This document shows positions 33,801-43,808 of a stretch of DNA of 64,000 nucleotides, one piece after another. Numbering within the stretch: position 1 is the stretch's first letter; every line of letters begins with the position of its first letter. The notes beneath the pieces were generated by a model. That model worked only from the letters and a program-made list of their open reading frames with translations. It did no database searches and was not told the origin of the DNA. The stretch spans positions 868,001-932,000 of the forward strand of contig NZ_JABBFX010000002.1 of NCBI RefSeq assembly GCF_012927085.1. Reading direction: 5' to 3'. The DNA comes from Ramlibacter agri (GTDB lineage Bacteria; Pseudomonadota; Gammaproteobacteria; Burkholderiales; Burkholderiaceae_C). The translations under genes and the position numbers were made by a program.

Positions 33801-34667
33801 TCAGGCGGCTTCCTTCTCCAGCGCCTCCAGCCACTGCGCCACTTCCGCGGCCACCCTGTCGGTGCCGCCGGCAATGCTGCCATCCAGCGCCAGCAGGTGG
33901 TCCAGCCCGCGCAGCACTTTCAGCGCCGCGTCGGGCCGGCCGACGTGCAACTGCCGCGCCTGCTGCATGTCCACCTGCCGGTCCGCGTCGCCCTGCAGCA
34001 GCAGCACCGGCAGGTCCAGCTGCGCCAGCACTTGCGGCGGGTCGTGCCGGAACCAGGAGATGAGGTAAGGCTGCACGCTGGGGCGCAGCAGCAGGGTCAG
34101 GGCGTCGGGCACGTCGTCCACGGTCTCCTCCGCATCCAGCGCGTCCAGCGCGGCGAGCGCGGGAGCCAGCAGGTCCGGCGGCAGGCGCGGCTCCAGCTGC
34201 CGGCGGATCAGGTCGGAAGCGCGTTCTCCCGCGCCAGCCACGCACACCAGCGCGCGCGGCCCCAGCTCCAGCGCGGCCAGCGATGCGATCAGCGCACCTT
34301 CGCTGTGCCCCAGCAGCGTGAGGTCCAGGAAGCGGTCGTCCTGCTGCAGATGGCGGCCCAGGGCGGTCGCGTCGTCCACCAGTTGCTCGAAGCGCAGCGC
34401 GTCCTCGCTGAGGCCTGGGTAGCTGCTTGCGCCGACGCCGCGCTTGTCGTAGCGCAGCGACGCGATGCCGCGCGCGGCCAGGGCCTGCGCCAGCAGCTTG
34501 AGGTTGTCGCAGGGCGCATCCAGCAGGAAGTTGTTGCCATCCCGGTCGGTGGGCCCGGAGCCGGCCACCAGCAGCGCCGCCGGCCATGGGCCGGCGCGCT
34601 CCGGCAGCAGCAGGCTGCCGCACAGGCGGCCCCAGTGCATGGGGAGCGAGACCTCTTGTTCTGCCAT
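33801..34667 (-). CDS. Alpha/beta hydrolase
   Basis: The 288-residue serine hydrolase has oxyanion segment VAGSGPTDRDG, the nucleophile elbow GHSEG, and a late LLLQGDADRQV (catalytic Asp) and GLDHLL (His). It resembles the dienelactone hydrolase/S9-like esterases that follow the pattern SGPTDRDGN. It is inserted on the opposite strand between the TRAP permease and receptor genes, so it may cleave an ester that yields the transported acid; that link is inference only. Confidence 0.82.
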   Translation of the reverse strand: MAEQEVSLPMHWGRLCGSLLLPERAGPWPAALLVAGSGPTDRDGNNFLLDAPCDNLKLLAQALAARGIASLRYDKRGVGASSYPGLSEDALRFEQLVDDATALGRHLQQDDRFLDLTLLGHSEGALIASLAALELGPRALVCVAGAGERASDLIRRQLEPRLPPDLLAPALAALDALDAEETVDDVPDALTLLLRPSVQPYLISWFRHDPPQVLAQLDLPVLLLQGDADRQVDMQQARQLHVGRPDAALKVLRGLDHLLALDGSIAGGTDRVAAEVAQWLEALEKEAA

Positions 34668-34798
34668 CGGCCCACTCTAGCAAGGGCGGGGCCGGCGCGC
34701 ATCGTCCGGCGCCGACGCTTGGGGTAAGACCGCATCTGCTGGCGCACAACTTGCAAGTAAGCTGGGCCGATTCAACAACCCGGTGTCATGGAGCAAGC

Positions 34799-35767
34799 AT
34801 GAGACTCAAGTTCGCCCTGTCCCTCGCCGCGTTCGCCTTCGCGGGCCAGGCCTTCGCCCAGGCCAAGTGGGACCTGCCGGCAGCCTACCCGGCCAGCAAC
34901 TTCCACACCGAGAACCTGGAGCAGTTCGCGAAGGACGTGGACAAGGCCAGCGGCGGCAAGCTCAAGATCACCGTGCATGCGAACGCCTCGCTGTTCAAGG
35001 CGCCCGAGATCAAGCGCGCCGTGCAGGGCGGCCAGGCGCAGCTCGGCGAGATCCTGCTGGTGAACTTCCAGAACGAATGGCAGATCTTCGGCGCGGACGG
35101 CATCCCGTTCCTGGCCGACAGCTATGACGAAGCCGCCAAGCTGTGGAAGGCCCAGAAGCCCGTCCTGGACAAGAAACTGGGCGAGCAGGGCATGATGGTG
35201 CTGTACGCGGTGGCGTGGCCGCCACAGGGCATCTACAGCAAGAAGCCGATCGCCTCGGCGGCCGACATGAAGGGCCTGAAGTGGCGCGCCTACAGCCCCG
35301 CCACGGCACGCATCGCCGAACTGGTGGGAGCGCAACCGGTGACCGTGCAGGCCGCCGAGCTGTCGCAGGCCATGGCCACCGGCGTGGTCGATTCCTACAT
35401 GTCCTCCGGCTCCACCGGCTACGACACCAAGACCTACGAGCACATCAAGAACTGGTACGACACCCAGGCCTGGCTGCCCAAGAACGCGGTGATCGTGAAC
35501 AAGGCCGCCTTCAACGCGCTGGACAAGCCCACGCAGGACGCGCTGCTGAAGGCCGCCGCGGAAGCCGAGACCCGCGGCTGGGCCGCGAGCAAGAAAGCCA
35601 ACCTCGAAGTGCTGGAGAAGCTGAAGGCCAACGGCATGCAGATCCTGCAGCCTTCGCCCCAGCTCAAGGCCGACATGAAGAAGGTCGGCGACACCATGCT
35701 GAAGGAATGGCTGGAGAAGGCGGGCCCGGAAGGCCAGCAGCTCGTGGACGCCTACCGCAAGATGTAA
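34799..35767 (+). CDS. TRAP transporter periplasmic receptor (DctP)
   Basis: The 322-residue exported receptor has a signal peptide ending FAQA near residue 22, then the DctP fold with a conserved KLKITVHANASLFKAPEIKRAVQGGQ region. The solute-anchoring Arg lies probably in KWRAYSPATAR. The ATG at 34799 starts the signal peptide. It almost certainly partners the DctQM pair upstream (31996-33793), although an antisense hydrolase gene separates them. The ligand is likely an organic acid and cannot be defined. Confidence 0.9.
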   Translation: MRLKFALSLAAFAFAGQAFAQAKWDLPAAYPASNFHTENLEQFAKDVDKASGGKLKITVHANASLFKAPEIKRAVQGGQAQLGEILLVNFQNEWQIFGADGIPFLADSYDEAAKLWKAQKPVLDKKLGEQGMMVLYAVAWPPQGIYSKKPIASAADMKGLKWRAYSPATARIAELVGAQPVTVQAAELSQAMATGVVDSYMSSGSTGYDTKTYEHIKNWYDTQAWLPKNAVIVNKAAFNALDKPTQDALLKAAAEAETRGWAASKKANLEVLEKLKANGMQILQPSPQLKADMKKVGDTMLKEWLEKAGPEGQQLVDAYRKM

Positions 35768-35774
35768 GGCGCGG

Positions 35775-36830
35775 CTAGCGCGTGGCGCAAACCAGGCCCG
35801 GGTCGTTCGGCTGCACGGCCCGCAGATTCTTCGCCTGCGCCACTTCCATGTCCCGCGGCAGCACGACGCCGTTCTTCACGGCCAGGATCTCCGCCATGAT
35901 GCTCACCGCAATCTCGGATGGTGTCTTGCTGCCGATGAAGATGCCGATCGGTCCGCGCAGCCGCTGCAGGTCCGCGGCCGTGAGGCCGAAGTGCTCGATC
36001 ATGCGCTGGTGCCGGGCCTCGTTGTTGCGCCGGCTGCCGATGGCGCCGACGTAGAAGGCCTCGGTCCGCAGCGCTTCCATCAGCGCCAGGTCGTCGAGCT
36101 TGGGGTCGTGCGTCAGCGCCACCACGCAGCTGCGGCGGTCCGGCCGGAACGCCGTGACGACGTCGTCCGGCATGTCGCTCACAACCATCGCGCCAGCGAC
36201 GCTCCAGGCGCCGCGGTATTCCTCGCGCGGGTCGCACACGGTCACCGCAAAGCCGCTGAACAAGGCCATGGTGGCCAGGTATTCGGTCAGCTGCCCCGCG
36301 CCGATCAAGAGCATGCGGTACTCGGGGCCGAAGGTGTTGACCAGCCGCGTGCCGTCCAGGGTCAGCTCCTCGGGCGCCTGCGCGTCTTCCAACGTCACCG
36401 AACCATCGGCCAGGAGGACCGTGCGCCGCACCAGCCGGCCCGACTCCAGCGCCTGCACCAATGCATTCAGACTTGCCGCGTCGGGGTCGTATTCCAGCAG
36501 CAGTTCCAGCGTGCCACCGCAAGGCAGGCCGAAGCGGTGCGCCTCGTCCGCCGTCACGCCGTACTTGACGAAGCCGGGCGGGCCGGACGGGATCTGGTGC
36601 CCCGGCTCCTGGGCCGCATAGGCCTGCGTGTGGCGGTAGATCAGGTCGTCCTCGATGCAGCCGCCGCTGACGGAGCCCACCACGGCGCCGTCCTCGGCCA
36701 GCGCCATGATGGAGCCGATCGGCCGCGGCGACGAACCCCAGGTCCGCACCACCGTCGCCAGCAGCGCGCGCTTGCCCGCCTTGCGCCAATCGCGCAAGGT
36801 GCGCAGCACCATCACGTCCAGGTTTTCCAT
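35775..36830 (-). CDS. xdhC: XdhC/CoxI-family molybdenum cofactor insertion protein
   Basis: The 351-residue protein has an N-terminal XdhC_CoxI domain (LATVVRTWGSSPRPIGSIMAL, and SGGCIEDDL at about 54-62). A Rossmann-like XdhC_C domain follows (MLLIGAGQLTEYLATMA, then VGAIGSRRNNEAR). Relatives bind molybdenum cofactor, mediate its sulfuration and load xanthine dehydrogenase-family enzymes. It is the last gene of the minus-strand run starting with coxS, which fits maturation of CoxL. It converges on the TRAP receptor gene with an 8-bp gap. Confidence 0.9.
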   Translation of the reverse strand: MENLDVMVLRTLRDWRKAGKRALLATVVRTWGSSPRPIGSIMALAEDGAVVGSVSGGCIEDDLIYRHTQAYAAQEPGHQIPSGPPGFVKYGVTADEAHRFGLPCGGTLELLLEYDPDAASLNALVQALESGRLVRRTVLLADGSVTLEDAQAPEELTLDGTRLVNTFGPEYRMLLIGAGQLTEYLATMALFSGFAVTVCDPREEYRGAWSVAGAMVVSDMPDDVVTAFRPDRRSCVVALTHDPKLDDLALMEALRTEAFYVGAIGSRRNNEARHQRMIEHFGLTAADLQRLRGPIGIFIGSKTPSEIAVSIMAEILAVKNGVVLPRDMEVAQAKNLRAVQPNDPGLVCATR

Positions 36831-36841
36831 GCAGCTACCTC

Positions 36842-38959
36842 TCAGAACGCATAAGTCGCATTCACCCCGAGCAGCCACGTGCGCCCGGGGGCCGGCTCGA
36901 AGAAGCGCCGGTTGCCCTCGTTGACGATCACGGACCCCACGTACTGCCGGTCCAGCACATTGTCCACCCGGACGAATTCCCGCAGGGTCCAGCGGTCCCA
37001 TTTCTGGTTCAGCCCCAGCCGCAGCGCGAACAGGCTGGCCGCGGAGGTGAAATCGGTGTTGCGGTCGTCCACGGCGATCTTGCCGATATAGCGGTACTCC
37101 AGCGCCGCTTCCACGCCGCGCTGCCGCCAGGCCAGCTCGGCAAACCCGAAAGCGCGCGGGATGCCCGGGATGCGGCTGCCCGCGGGAACCAGCGTATTCG
37201 GCGTGGCGCACGGCGCACTGACGCAGGTCAGGAAACCTTCGCTATAGGTGGCGTCCAGCCAGCTCGCCGTGGCCAGCAGCGACCAGGTCTCGGCCCACTT
37301 GCCGTCCAGCGAAGCTTCCAGGCCACGCCGCGTGGTGGCGCTCGCGTTCTGGTAGGTGCTGCGGCCGCCGGTGTTGGTCTGCACCACGATCTCGTTGCTG
37401 GTCCTGGCCTGGAAGAGGGCGACGGTGGTGCGCCAGTTCTGCAGCGGCTCCGCCTTCATGCCCAGTTCCCATTGCTTGCTGGTGGCCGGCTGCAGTCCCA
37501 GGTTCAGGCCCGGCTGGCCGTTGGGGCGGTAAGCGAGCTCGTTCAAGGTGGGCGTCTCGAAGCCCTTGCCCGCCGCCGCATAGAGGTTCAGCGTCTCGTT
37601 GACGTGCCAGACGGCCCCCAGCACCGGCGTGAGGGCGCTGTAGTCCACCGAGCCGCTGTCGTTGCCGTTGCCCGCCGTGATGTAGAGGTCCTGCGAGTCG
37701 AACTTCAGCTGCGAATGGCGCAGGCCCGCCGTCAGGGTGAAGTGCTCGCTGGTCCAGGTGCCTTGCAGGTACTGGTCGAAGCTGCGCACCTCGTTGTCCT
37801 CGTCGCGCCGCTGCGCGCCCATCACGCCGAGCGTCGAGCCGACGAAGTTCTGGAAGCCCTGGCGGTGTTCCTGCAGGTCCTCGGTGGTCAGGCCGGCGGT
37901 CAGCGCGAAAGGATGGCCGGCGATCTTCGTCTTGTAGACCCACTGGCCGTCCGCGCCCTGGTAGTCGCGATCGAGCACGATGACGCCGCCCGGGCTCGAG
38001 GCCGGCACTTGCGTGGCGACTGGAATCGCCTGGAACTGCTCGGTGCCGCGCTGGCCGCGCCAGGCCGTGAGCTTGAGCGAGTTCTCGTTGTCGACCCGCT
38101 GCTCCAGGATGGCGCCGGCCTGCAACTGGTTGGCGGACTTGCGGGTGTTGAACTGCAAGGCGGCGGGGCTGGCCTGCTGCGGGTTCGCTTGCAACTCGGC
38201 GCGCGTCAGGCCCAACGCGTCCTGCACGTCGGGCATGTCGACGTAGTTGATGACGACACTCAGCTTCGTGTCCGGCGAGAAGTGCGCGTTGAACTTGCCG
38301 TTGAAGCCTTCGCGGGTGGCCGCGCTGTGGTCGCGGAAGCCGTCGGTCTCGAAGCGCAAGGCGTCCATGCGGTAATCGACCGCGCCCGCGGTGCCGCTGA
38401 CCTGCGCGTTGACGCGGCGCACGCCGTCGCTGCCCACCGCCGCGCCCGCATCGATCACGGTGTTGGGCGTGCCATCGGCCGTGAACAGGCTGATGACGCC
38501 ACCGGATGAATTGCCGTACAGCGCCGAGAACGGCCCGCGCAGCACCTCGATGCGGTCGGCCGAAGGCAGGTCGAAATGCGAGATCTGGCCCTGGCCATCG
38601 GGCATGGTGGCCGGGATGCCATCCACGTAGAGGCGGAGACCTCGTACGCCGAAGGTGGAACGCGCGCCGTAGCCGCGGATGGAGATCTGCAGGTCCTGCG
38701 CGTAATTCTGCCGATTGAGCGCCACCACGCCGGGCGCCCGCACCAGCGATTCGGACAGGTTCACCTGCAACTGGTCTTCGTGGATGGCCTGCGAGGGGAT
38801 CACGTCCACCGAGGCCGGCGTGTCGAAGGCCGACTGCACCAAGCCCGGTTGCGGGGTGACGACCACAGGACGCAAGGTCACGGCCGGTGCATCCGGCGTA
38901 GTCTGCGCCAGGGATTGCAGCGACGCGAGCGCTGCCAGGGCGATGACGCCTTGCCTCAT
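36842..38959 (-). CDS. TonB-dependent outer-membrane receptor
   Basis: The 705-residue protein has a signal peptide (residues 1-18). A plug domain follows (TPASVDVIPSQAIHEDQLQVN and RAPGVVALNRQNYAQDLQISIRGYG, split over 50-115), with the VEVLRGP-type motif IEVLRGPFSALYGNSSGGVI. A beta-barrel of about 22 strands ends in the terminal Phe of NATYAF. It takes up siderophores, metal chelates or other large solutes. The start is the ATG at 38959. It lies between xdhC and the ABC/beta-propeller genes on the same strand; a possible role is to import a metal chelate or cofactor such as PQQ, which is inference. Confidence 0.9.
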   Translation of the reverse strand: MRQGVIALAALASLQSLAQTTPDAPAVTLRPVVVTPQPGLVQSAFDTPASVDVIPSQAIHEDQLQVNLSESLVRAPGVVALNRQNYAQDLQISIRGYGARSTFGVRGLRLYVDGIPATMPDGQGQISHFDLPSADRIEVLRGPFSALYGNSSGGVISLFTADGTPNTVIDAGAAVGSDGVRRVNAQVSGTAGAVDYRMDALRFETDGFRDHSAATREGFNGKFNAHFSPDTKLSVVINYVDMPDVQDALGLTRAELQANPQQASPAALQFNTRKSANQLQAGAILEQRVDNENSLKLTAWRGQRGTEQFQAIPVATQVPASSPGGVIVLDRDYQGADGQWVYKTKIAGHPFALTAGLTTEDLQEHRQGFQNFVGSTLGVMGAQRRDEDNEVRSFDQYLQGTWTSEHFTLTAGLRHSQLKFDSQDLYITAGNGNDSGSVDYSALTPVLGAVWHVNETLNLYAAAGKGFETPTLNELAYRPNGQPGLNLGLQPATSKQWELGMKAEPLQNWRTTVALFQARTSNEIVVQTNTGGRSTYQNASATTRRGLEASLDGKWAETWSLLATASWLDATYSEGFLTCVSAPCATPNTLVPAGSRIPGIPRAFGFAELAWRQRGVEAALEYRYIGKIAVDDRNTDFTSAASLFALRLGLNQKWDRWTLREFVRVDNVLDRQYVGSVIVNEGNRRFFEPAPGRTWLLGVNATYAF

Positions 38960-38985
38960 GCCTGCCTCCTCCTCGTTGTCGTGAT

Positions 38986-39011
38986 GGATCCCGGGGCTGG
39001 CCCGGGATGAC
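38986..39011 (+). repeat. Dispersed palindromic repeat between TonB receptor and ABC permease
   Basis: An 8-bp stem ATCCCGGG (38988-38995) pairs with 39001-39008, with a 5-nt loop and GATGAC/GATGGATC flanks. It belongs to the SSRASPGI-encoding type, related to family A. It sits in the 56-bp gap of the minus-strand operon. Confidence 0.6.
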
Positions 39012-39015
39012 AAGC

Positions 39016-39834
39016 TTACGGCGGACCCGCCCTCCGCGGCGTCCCGCGCTGCGGGTCGTAGCCCCACAGCGCCAATGCAAAGAATGCGATCGTGCAGCCC
39101 GCCACCACCGCGAGACTGCTCCACAAGGCCTGGCCATACAGCGCGAAGCGCATCGCCTCCACGGCATGCGTGAAGGGGTTGTACTGCGCGATACCGTGCA
39201 CGATCCAGGCGCCCGACTCCTGCAGTTTCCACAGCGGGTACAGCGCAGTGGACAGGAAGAACATCGGGAAGATCACGAAGTTCATCGTGCCGGCGAAGTT
39301 CTCCAATTGGCGCACGTACACCGACAGCACCAGGCCCAGCGCGCCCAGCATCAGCGCCGCCAGTGCGAACACAGGCAATGAGGCCAGCGCGTACCAGGGG
39401 TCGATGTCGATGCCGAAGGCCCAGGCGGCCAGCAGGAAGGCGATCATCTGCGCCAGCGAGAGCGTCGCGCCGCCGGCCAGCTTGCAGGCCAGGATCCACC
39501 AGCGCGGCAAGGGCGCGGTCAGCAGCAGCCGCATCACGCCCATCTCGCGGTCGTAGACCATGGCCAGCGAACTCTGCATGCCGTTGAACAAGGCCACCAT
39601 GCCCAGCAGGCCCGGCGCGAGGTAGACGCGGTATTCGATGTAGGTGTCGTAAGGCGGGTTGATGGCGACGCCGAAGACGTTCTGGAAACCGGCGGCAAAC
39701 ACCAGCAGCCACAGCAGCGGCCTCACCAGTGCCGACGCCAGCCGACCGGGCTGCCGCACGAAGCTGTGCAGCTCGCGGCCGGCGACGGCGCGCAGCGCGC
39801 GCAGGGCGTGGGCAGGCCTCATCGCGCCTTGCAC
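39016..39834 (-). CDS. ABC-2 type permease (PQQ/alcohol-catabolism type)
   Basis: The 272-residue inner-membrane protein has six hydrophobic segments and the ABC-2 features ALVRPLLWLLVFAAGF and YDREMGVMRLLLTAPLPRW. It pairs with the ATPase gene at 42048-42794. The permease, substrate-binding protein, beta-propeller protein and ATPase set matches the gene group that accompanies PQQ-dependent alcohol dehydrogenases in proteobacteria (TIGR03861-03866 group, from memory). No dehydrogenase of that kind is in the window. It overlaps the upstream receptor gene by 16 bp. Confidence 0.87.
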   Translation of the reverse strand: MQGAMRPAHALRALRAVAGRELHSFVRQPGRLASALVRPLLWLLVFAAGFQNVFGVAINPPYDTYIEYRVYLAPGLLGMVALFNGMQSSLAMVYDREMGVMRLLLTAPLPRWWILACKLAGGATLSLAQMIAFLLAAWAFGIDIDPWYALASLPVFALAALMLGALGLVLSVYVRQLENFAGTMNFVIFPMFFLSTALYPLWKLQESGAWIVHGIAQYNPFTHAVEAMRFALYGQALWSSLAVVAGCTIAFFALALWGYDPQRGTPRRAGPP

Positions 39835-40994
39835 GCCGTCTCCGGCGCGTCGTAGCCCAGGGTGTCGAGCGTGGTCCGCTGGTGCAGGAAGCCTTCCAGC
39901 GGCGCGATGTCGGCGACACCATTGCCATGCGCCAGCAGCAGCGGCTGCCGCAACTGCCCGTCCCAGGCGCGGAAGGACAGCGGCCGGCCCTTGTAGCCGT
40001 CGAAGCTAAGCGCGTCGCTTTTCAGCGCCTGCAACAGCTGCGCGGTCGTCGCCTTGGGATTGGCACCCACGGCCTCCGCCGCGGCGCGCGCCGCCATCCA
40101 GGTCGCCCAGTCGTAGCTGCCCATGACGCGGTTCGTCTTCTTCTCGAAGCGATGATTGAGCTGCGGCGCGCCCTGGCGCTCGAAGTAGAAGCTCCACGCG
40201 CCTGCGGTCAACCCACTGCTCCCCAGCACGAGCCGCGGCAGCACCGTGCGATAAGGGACGTCGCGCGCGAACTCGCCGTCGGCATCCAGCACCACCACCG
40301 CGTCGTAATCGCGTTCGGCCGTCAGCAGGCGCACGTTGCCCAGGTCGCGCTCGCGCGGGTCGTTCGACAGCTTGAAAGGCTTCTCCGCCAGCGGCTTCAG
40401 GCCGAAGCGCTTCAGGCTGCGCTGGAAGGCCGCTTGCAGCAGGCGATCGTCCGGTGTCGGCCCGGCGAGCACCAGCACGCGGTTCCACTTGCGCACGGCC
40501 AGCAACTGCACCAGCGCATCGGCCTGCATCGCGTGGCTGGGGATCGTGTGCAGCAGGTTGGGCGCGCACTGGGCGCCGCGCAGCGCATCCTCCGGCGCGG
40601 CGACGTTGAACAGGATCACGTCCTTGCCGCGCGCCGCATTCGCCACGGCGGCGACACCGGCCGCCGGCAGCTCCAGCAGCACGTGGCGCACGCCTTGCCG
40701 CAGCAGTTGGTCCAGCGCCGCCGGCAGGCCAGCGGCATCGGGCGCTTCCACCGTCACCAGCTTCGCCGACGCATAGCCCGCGTTCTGCAACGCGAAGGCG
40801 CTGTCGTCCAGCGCGATCTGCGCGGCCGGCGCCGAGCGGCCGTAAGGATGCTCCGGGTAGCCGTGCTCCAGCGACTGCGGCGAGAAACGCTCGTCGTCGC
40901 CCTGCGTCAGCAGACCCAGCAGGAAAGCGCGCGCCGGCTGCGCCGCGGCGGCCCCCGTGGCCAGCGCCAGTTGCAGGAGCAGCCGGCGCCTCAC
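39819..40994 (-). CDS. ABC substrate-binding protein of the PQQ-ABC group
   Basis: The 391-residue protein starts with GTG at 40994 and has a short signal peptide (LLLQLALATGAAAAQPARA). The mature fold is of the branched-chain amino acid receptor type, with KLVTVEAPDAAGLPAALDQ and LAVRKWNRVLVLAGPTPDD. It is characteristic of the PQQ-associated ABC group, in which the receptor pairs with an ABC-2 permease rather than a Liv permease. The GTG overlaps the stop of the beta-propeller gene (GTGA). The ligand is unknown. Confidence 0.85.
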   Translation of the reverse strand: MRRRLLLQLALATGAAAAQPARAFLLGLLTQGDDERFSPQSLEHGYPEHPYGRSAPAAQIALDDSAFALQNAGYASAKLVTVEAPDAAGLPAALDQLLRQGVRHVLLELPAAGVAAVANAARGKDVILFNVAAPEDALRGAQCAPNLLHTIPSHAMQADALVQLLAVRKWNRVLVLAGPTPDDRLLQAAFQRSLKRFGLKPLAEKPFKLSNDPRERDLGNVRLLTAERDYDAVVVLDADGEFARDVPYRTVLPRLVLGSSGLTAGAWSFYFERQGAPQLNHRFEKKTNRVMGSYDWATWMAARAAAEAVGANPKATTAQLLQALKSDALSFDGYKGRPLSFRAWDGQLRQPLLLAHGNGVADIAPLEGFLHQRTTLDTLGYDAPETACKAR

Positions 40995-42047
40995 TCGGTC
41001 ACCACGATGCCGTAAGGCACGCGCCCGACCCGCACCGTCTTCAGCGGCTTCAGCGATGCGGTGTCGATGATGGTCATGTCGTCCGACAGGCCGTTGGCCA
41101 CGTAGAGCCGGCCGCCGTCCGGCGACACCGTCAAGCCCCAGGCGCGCTTGCCCACCAGCACGTAGGCACGGACCTGCCGGCTCGCCACGTCCACCACCGC
41201 CACGTGGTTGGCGCGGCCCAGGCCGACGTAGGCCGTCTTGCCATCGGGCGACAGCGCCATGCCCACCGGCGTCACGTCCTCGCTGCGCATGCCGGGCGGC
41301 AGGAAGGCGATGCGGCCCTTCACCGCGAGTTCGCCGGTGTCGATGATGGAAACGGCGGCATCGAGCTCGTTGCTGACCCACAGTTCGCGCCCGGCCAGGA
41401 TGAAGCGGCGCGGCCGCTTGCCGACCGGAATGCTTTTCAGCAGCTTGCGGTTGGCGACGTCGATCACGTGGACCATGTTCGCCACCTCGGAGGTGACGTA
41501 GACCACCTTGCCGTCGGGGCTGGCTTTGACGCCTTCCGGTTCGGCCCCCACCTTCACCTCGAAGGCCTTCTTGCGCGTGGCGAGGTCGAAGGCGGTAAGC
41601 GCGGAGCTGTCCTCGTTGGAGACGTAGAGTGTCTTGCCATCGGGGCTGAGGTCGAAGGCCTCCGGGTCCTCGCCCACGTCCAGCCGGTCCACCGTCTTGC
41701 CGCTGGCGAGGTCCCACACGATCACGCGGTGGTCGTCGCCGCACGCAATCAGCATGCGCTGCTTGTCGGGCGTGAGCTGCATGTGCCGCGGGCGCTTGCA
41801 CAGCGCCACGGAGCCGGTGACCTCCATCTTCACCGGGTCGACGACGGCCATGGCGTTGTCCTTCTCCGAGGAGACGTAGACCTGGCCGGCGAAGGCGGGC
41901 ACGGCGAGAAATACGAAGATGAAGGCGGACTTCCGGACGCAAAAGACGCAAAAACTACGCAAAAGACGCAAAGGAAATCCATACCAGGTTTTTTTTGCGT
42001 CCTTTGCGGAACCTTTGCGTCTTTTGCGTCCGGAAGTCCTGCCTTCC

Positions 42048-42064
<17 letters not shown>
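40991..42064 (-). CDS. YVTN-type beta-propeller protein with repeat-derived N-terminus
   Basis: The 357-residue protein is an exported seven-bladed beta-propeller (about 60-357) built of YVTN-like repeats such as VYVSSEKDNAMAVVDP, LYVSNEDSSALTAFD and LYVANGLSDDMTIID. This is the PQQ-ABC group propeller. The first about 45 residues are unusual: MRKLLEEG is followed by a basic stretch (RKRRKGSAKDAKK ... RSFCVFCVRKSAF), which is the translation of an inverted-repeat element at 41921-42046. The hydrophobic FIFVFLAVPAFAG then completes a signal peptide. A TTG within the element (MRSFCVFCVRKSAF...) could give a better signal peptide than the ATG at 42064. The start overlaps the ATPase end by 17 bp. 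Confidence 0.83.
41921..42046. repeat. Inverted-repeat element (family C, MITE-like) at the 5' end of the beta-propeller gene
   Basis: Two perfect 26-bp inverted arms (41927-41952 and 42014-42039) extend by a further 6 bp outward with a one-base bulge. Heptameric ACGCAAA units repeat within. The total is about 126 bp, with no transposase. Base composition is AT-richer than the flanks. Confidence 0.85.
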
Positions 42065-42794
<730 letters not shown>

Positions 42795-42796
42795 GC

Positions 42797-43798
42797 TTAC
42801 TCCACCATCTTTCCGGCCAGGCCCAGCCGGGCCAGCAGGCGGCGCTCGCGCGCGCTCACGTCCTGCACGAAGCGCCCGTAATCGGCCGTGGCCAGGTACT
42901 CCGGCTCCTGCTCGTAGCGGGCCAGCTCCCGCAGGTGCTGCGGGTCGAACAGCGCGATGCGGAAGGCGTCATGCAGCTTGCGGACGATGGCCGCCTCGAC
43001 GGCCATCGGTGCGCCGATGCCATAAGGTGAGGTGTAGACCGCTTCCGGGTAGCCCAGCTCGCGCATCGTCGGCACGTTGGGCCAGCGCTTGCTGCGCTCG
43101 GCGTTGAACACCGCCAGCAGCCGCAGCTTGCCGGTCTCCACATAGGGCGTGAAGCCGTTGGAATTGACGCCCACCATCAGCGTGTGCGTGGCCACCGCCA
43201 GCATCTGGTCGGCCGTGCCCTTGTACGGCACGTGGATGTAGCGGACGCCTTCGCGCGAGAGCACGTCCTCCATCGCCAGGTGCGCCGTGCTGCCGATGCC
43301 GGTGGAGCCCACCGTCAGCATGCCGGGGTTGGCGCGGCCCCAGGCCAGCAGGTCGGCCCAGGAAGCGAAGCCGCTGTCGGCGGGCACCACCACGCCGAAG
43401 GTGACGCCGGAGATCTGGATCACCGGTGCGATGTCCTTCAGCGGATCCCAGGGCACCTTGCGCAGCAGCGCCGCGCGGTAGATGGTCAGCGGCAGTTGGC
43501 CGATGGTGTAGCCGTCCGCCGCCGCCGCCTTCAGCAAGGGCGCCACCAGCGTGCCGGCAGCGCCCGGCTTGTTCTCGACGACGATGGGCTGGCCCAGCTG
43601 GCGCGCGGCGATGTCGCACAGCACGCGCATGGTCAGGTCGGTCTGGCCGCCCGGCGGCCAGGGCACGATCAGCGAGATGGGCCGCGAGGGATAGGCCGCC
43701 TGCTGCGCGAACGCGAAGGCCGGCATGGACACGAGGCTTGCCGCACCCGCCAGCCACGCCCGGCGGCGCCAGCTTGGTGTTGCGGTCGGCGGCCTCAT
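42797..43798 (-). CDS. Bug-family periplasmic solute receptor (TTT family)
   Basis: The 333-residue receptor has a twin-Arg-like start (RRRAWLAGAASLVSMPAFAFA) and the Bug core ISLIVPWPPGGQTDLTMR, VENKPGAAGT, HVPYKGTADQ, and WPNVPTMRELGYPE. The ATG at 43798 starts the signal. No TctAB permease is nearby, so it is an orphan receptor. It sits between coxG and the ABC ATPase, hinting that the molybdenum hydroxylase substrate or product is a carboxylate; this is inference. Confidence 0.9.
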   Translation of the reverse strand: MRPPTATPSWRRRAWLAGAASLVSMPAFAFAQQAAYPSRPISLIVPWPPGGQTDLTMRVLCDIAARQLGQPIVVENKPGAAGTLVAPLLKAAAADGYTIGQLPLTIYRAALLRKVPWDPLKDIAPVIQISGVTFGVVVPADSGFASWADLLAWGRANPGMLTVGSTGIGSTAHLAMEDVLSREGVRYIHVPYKGTADQMLAVATHTLMVGVNSNGFTPYVETGKLRLLAVFNAERSKRWPNVPTMRELGYPEAVYTSPYGIGAPMAVEAAIVRKLHDAFRIALFDPQHLRELARYEQEPEYLATADYGRFVQDVSARERRLLARLGLAGKMVE

Positions 43799-43808
43799 GC
43801 CGGCGCCC

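Noticed and set aside
41921..42046. Insertion sequence
   Set aside because: Only about 126 bp, no transposase reading frame and no clear target duplication; a MITE-like repeat is the better description.
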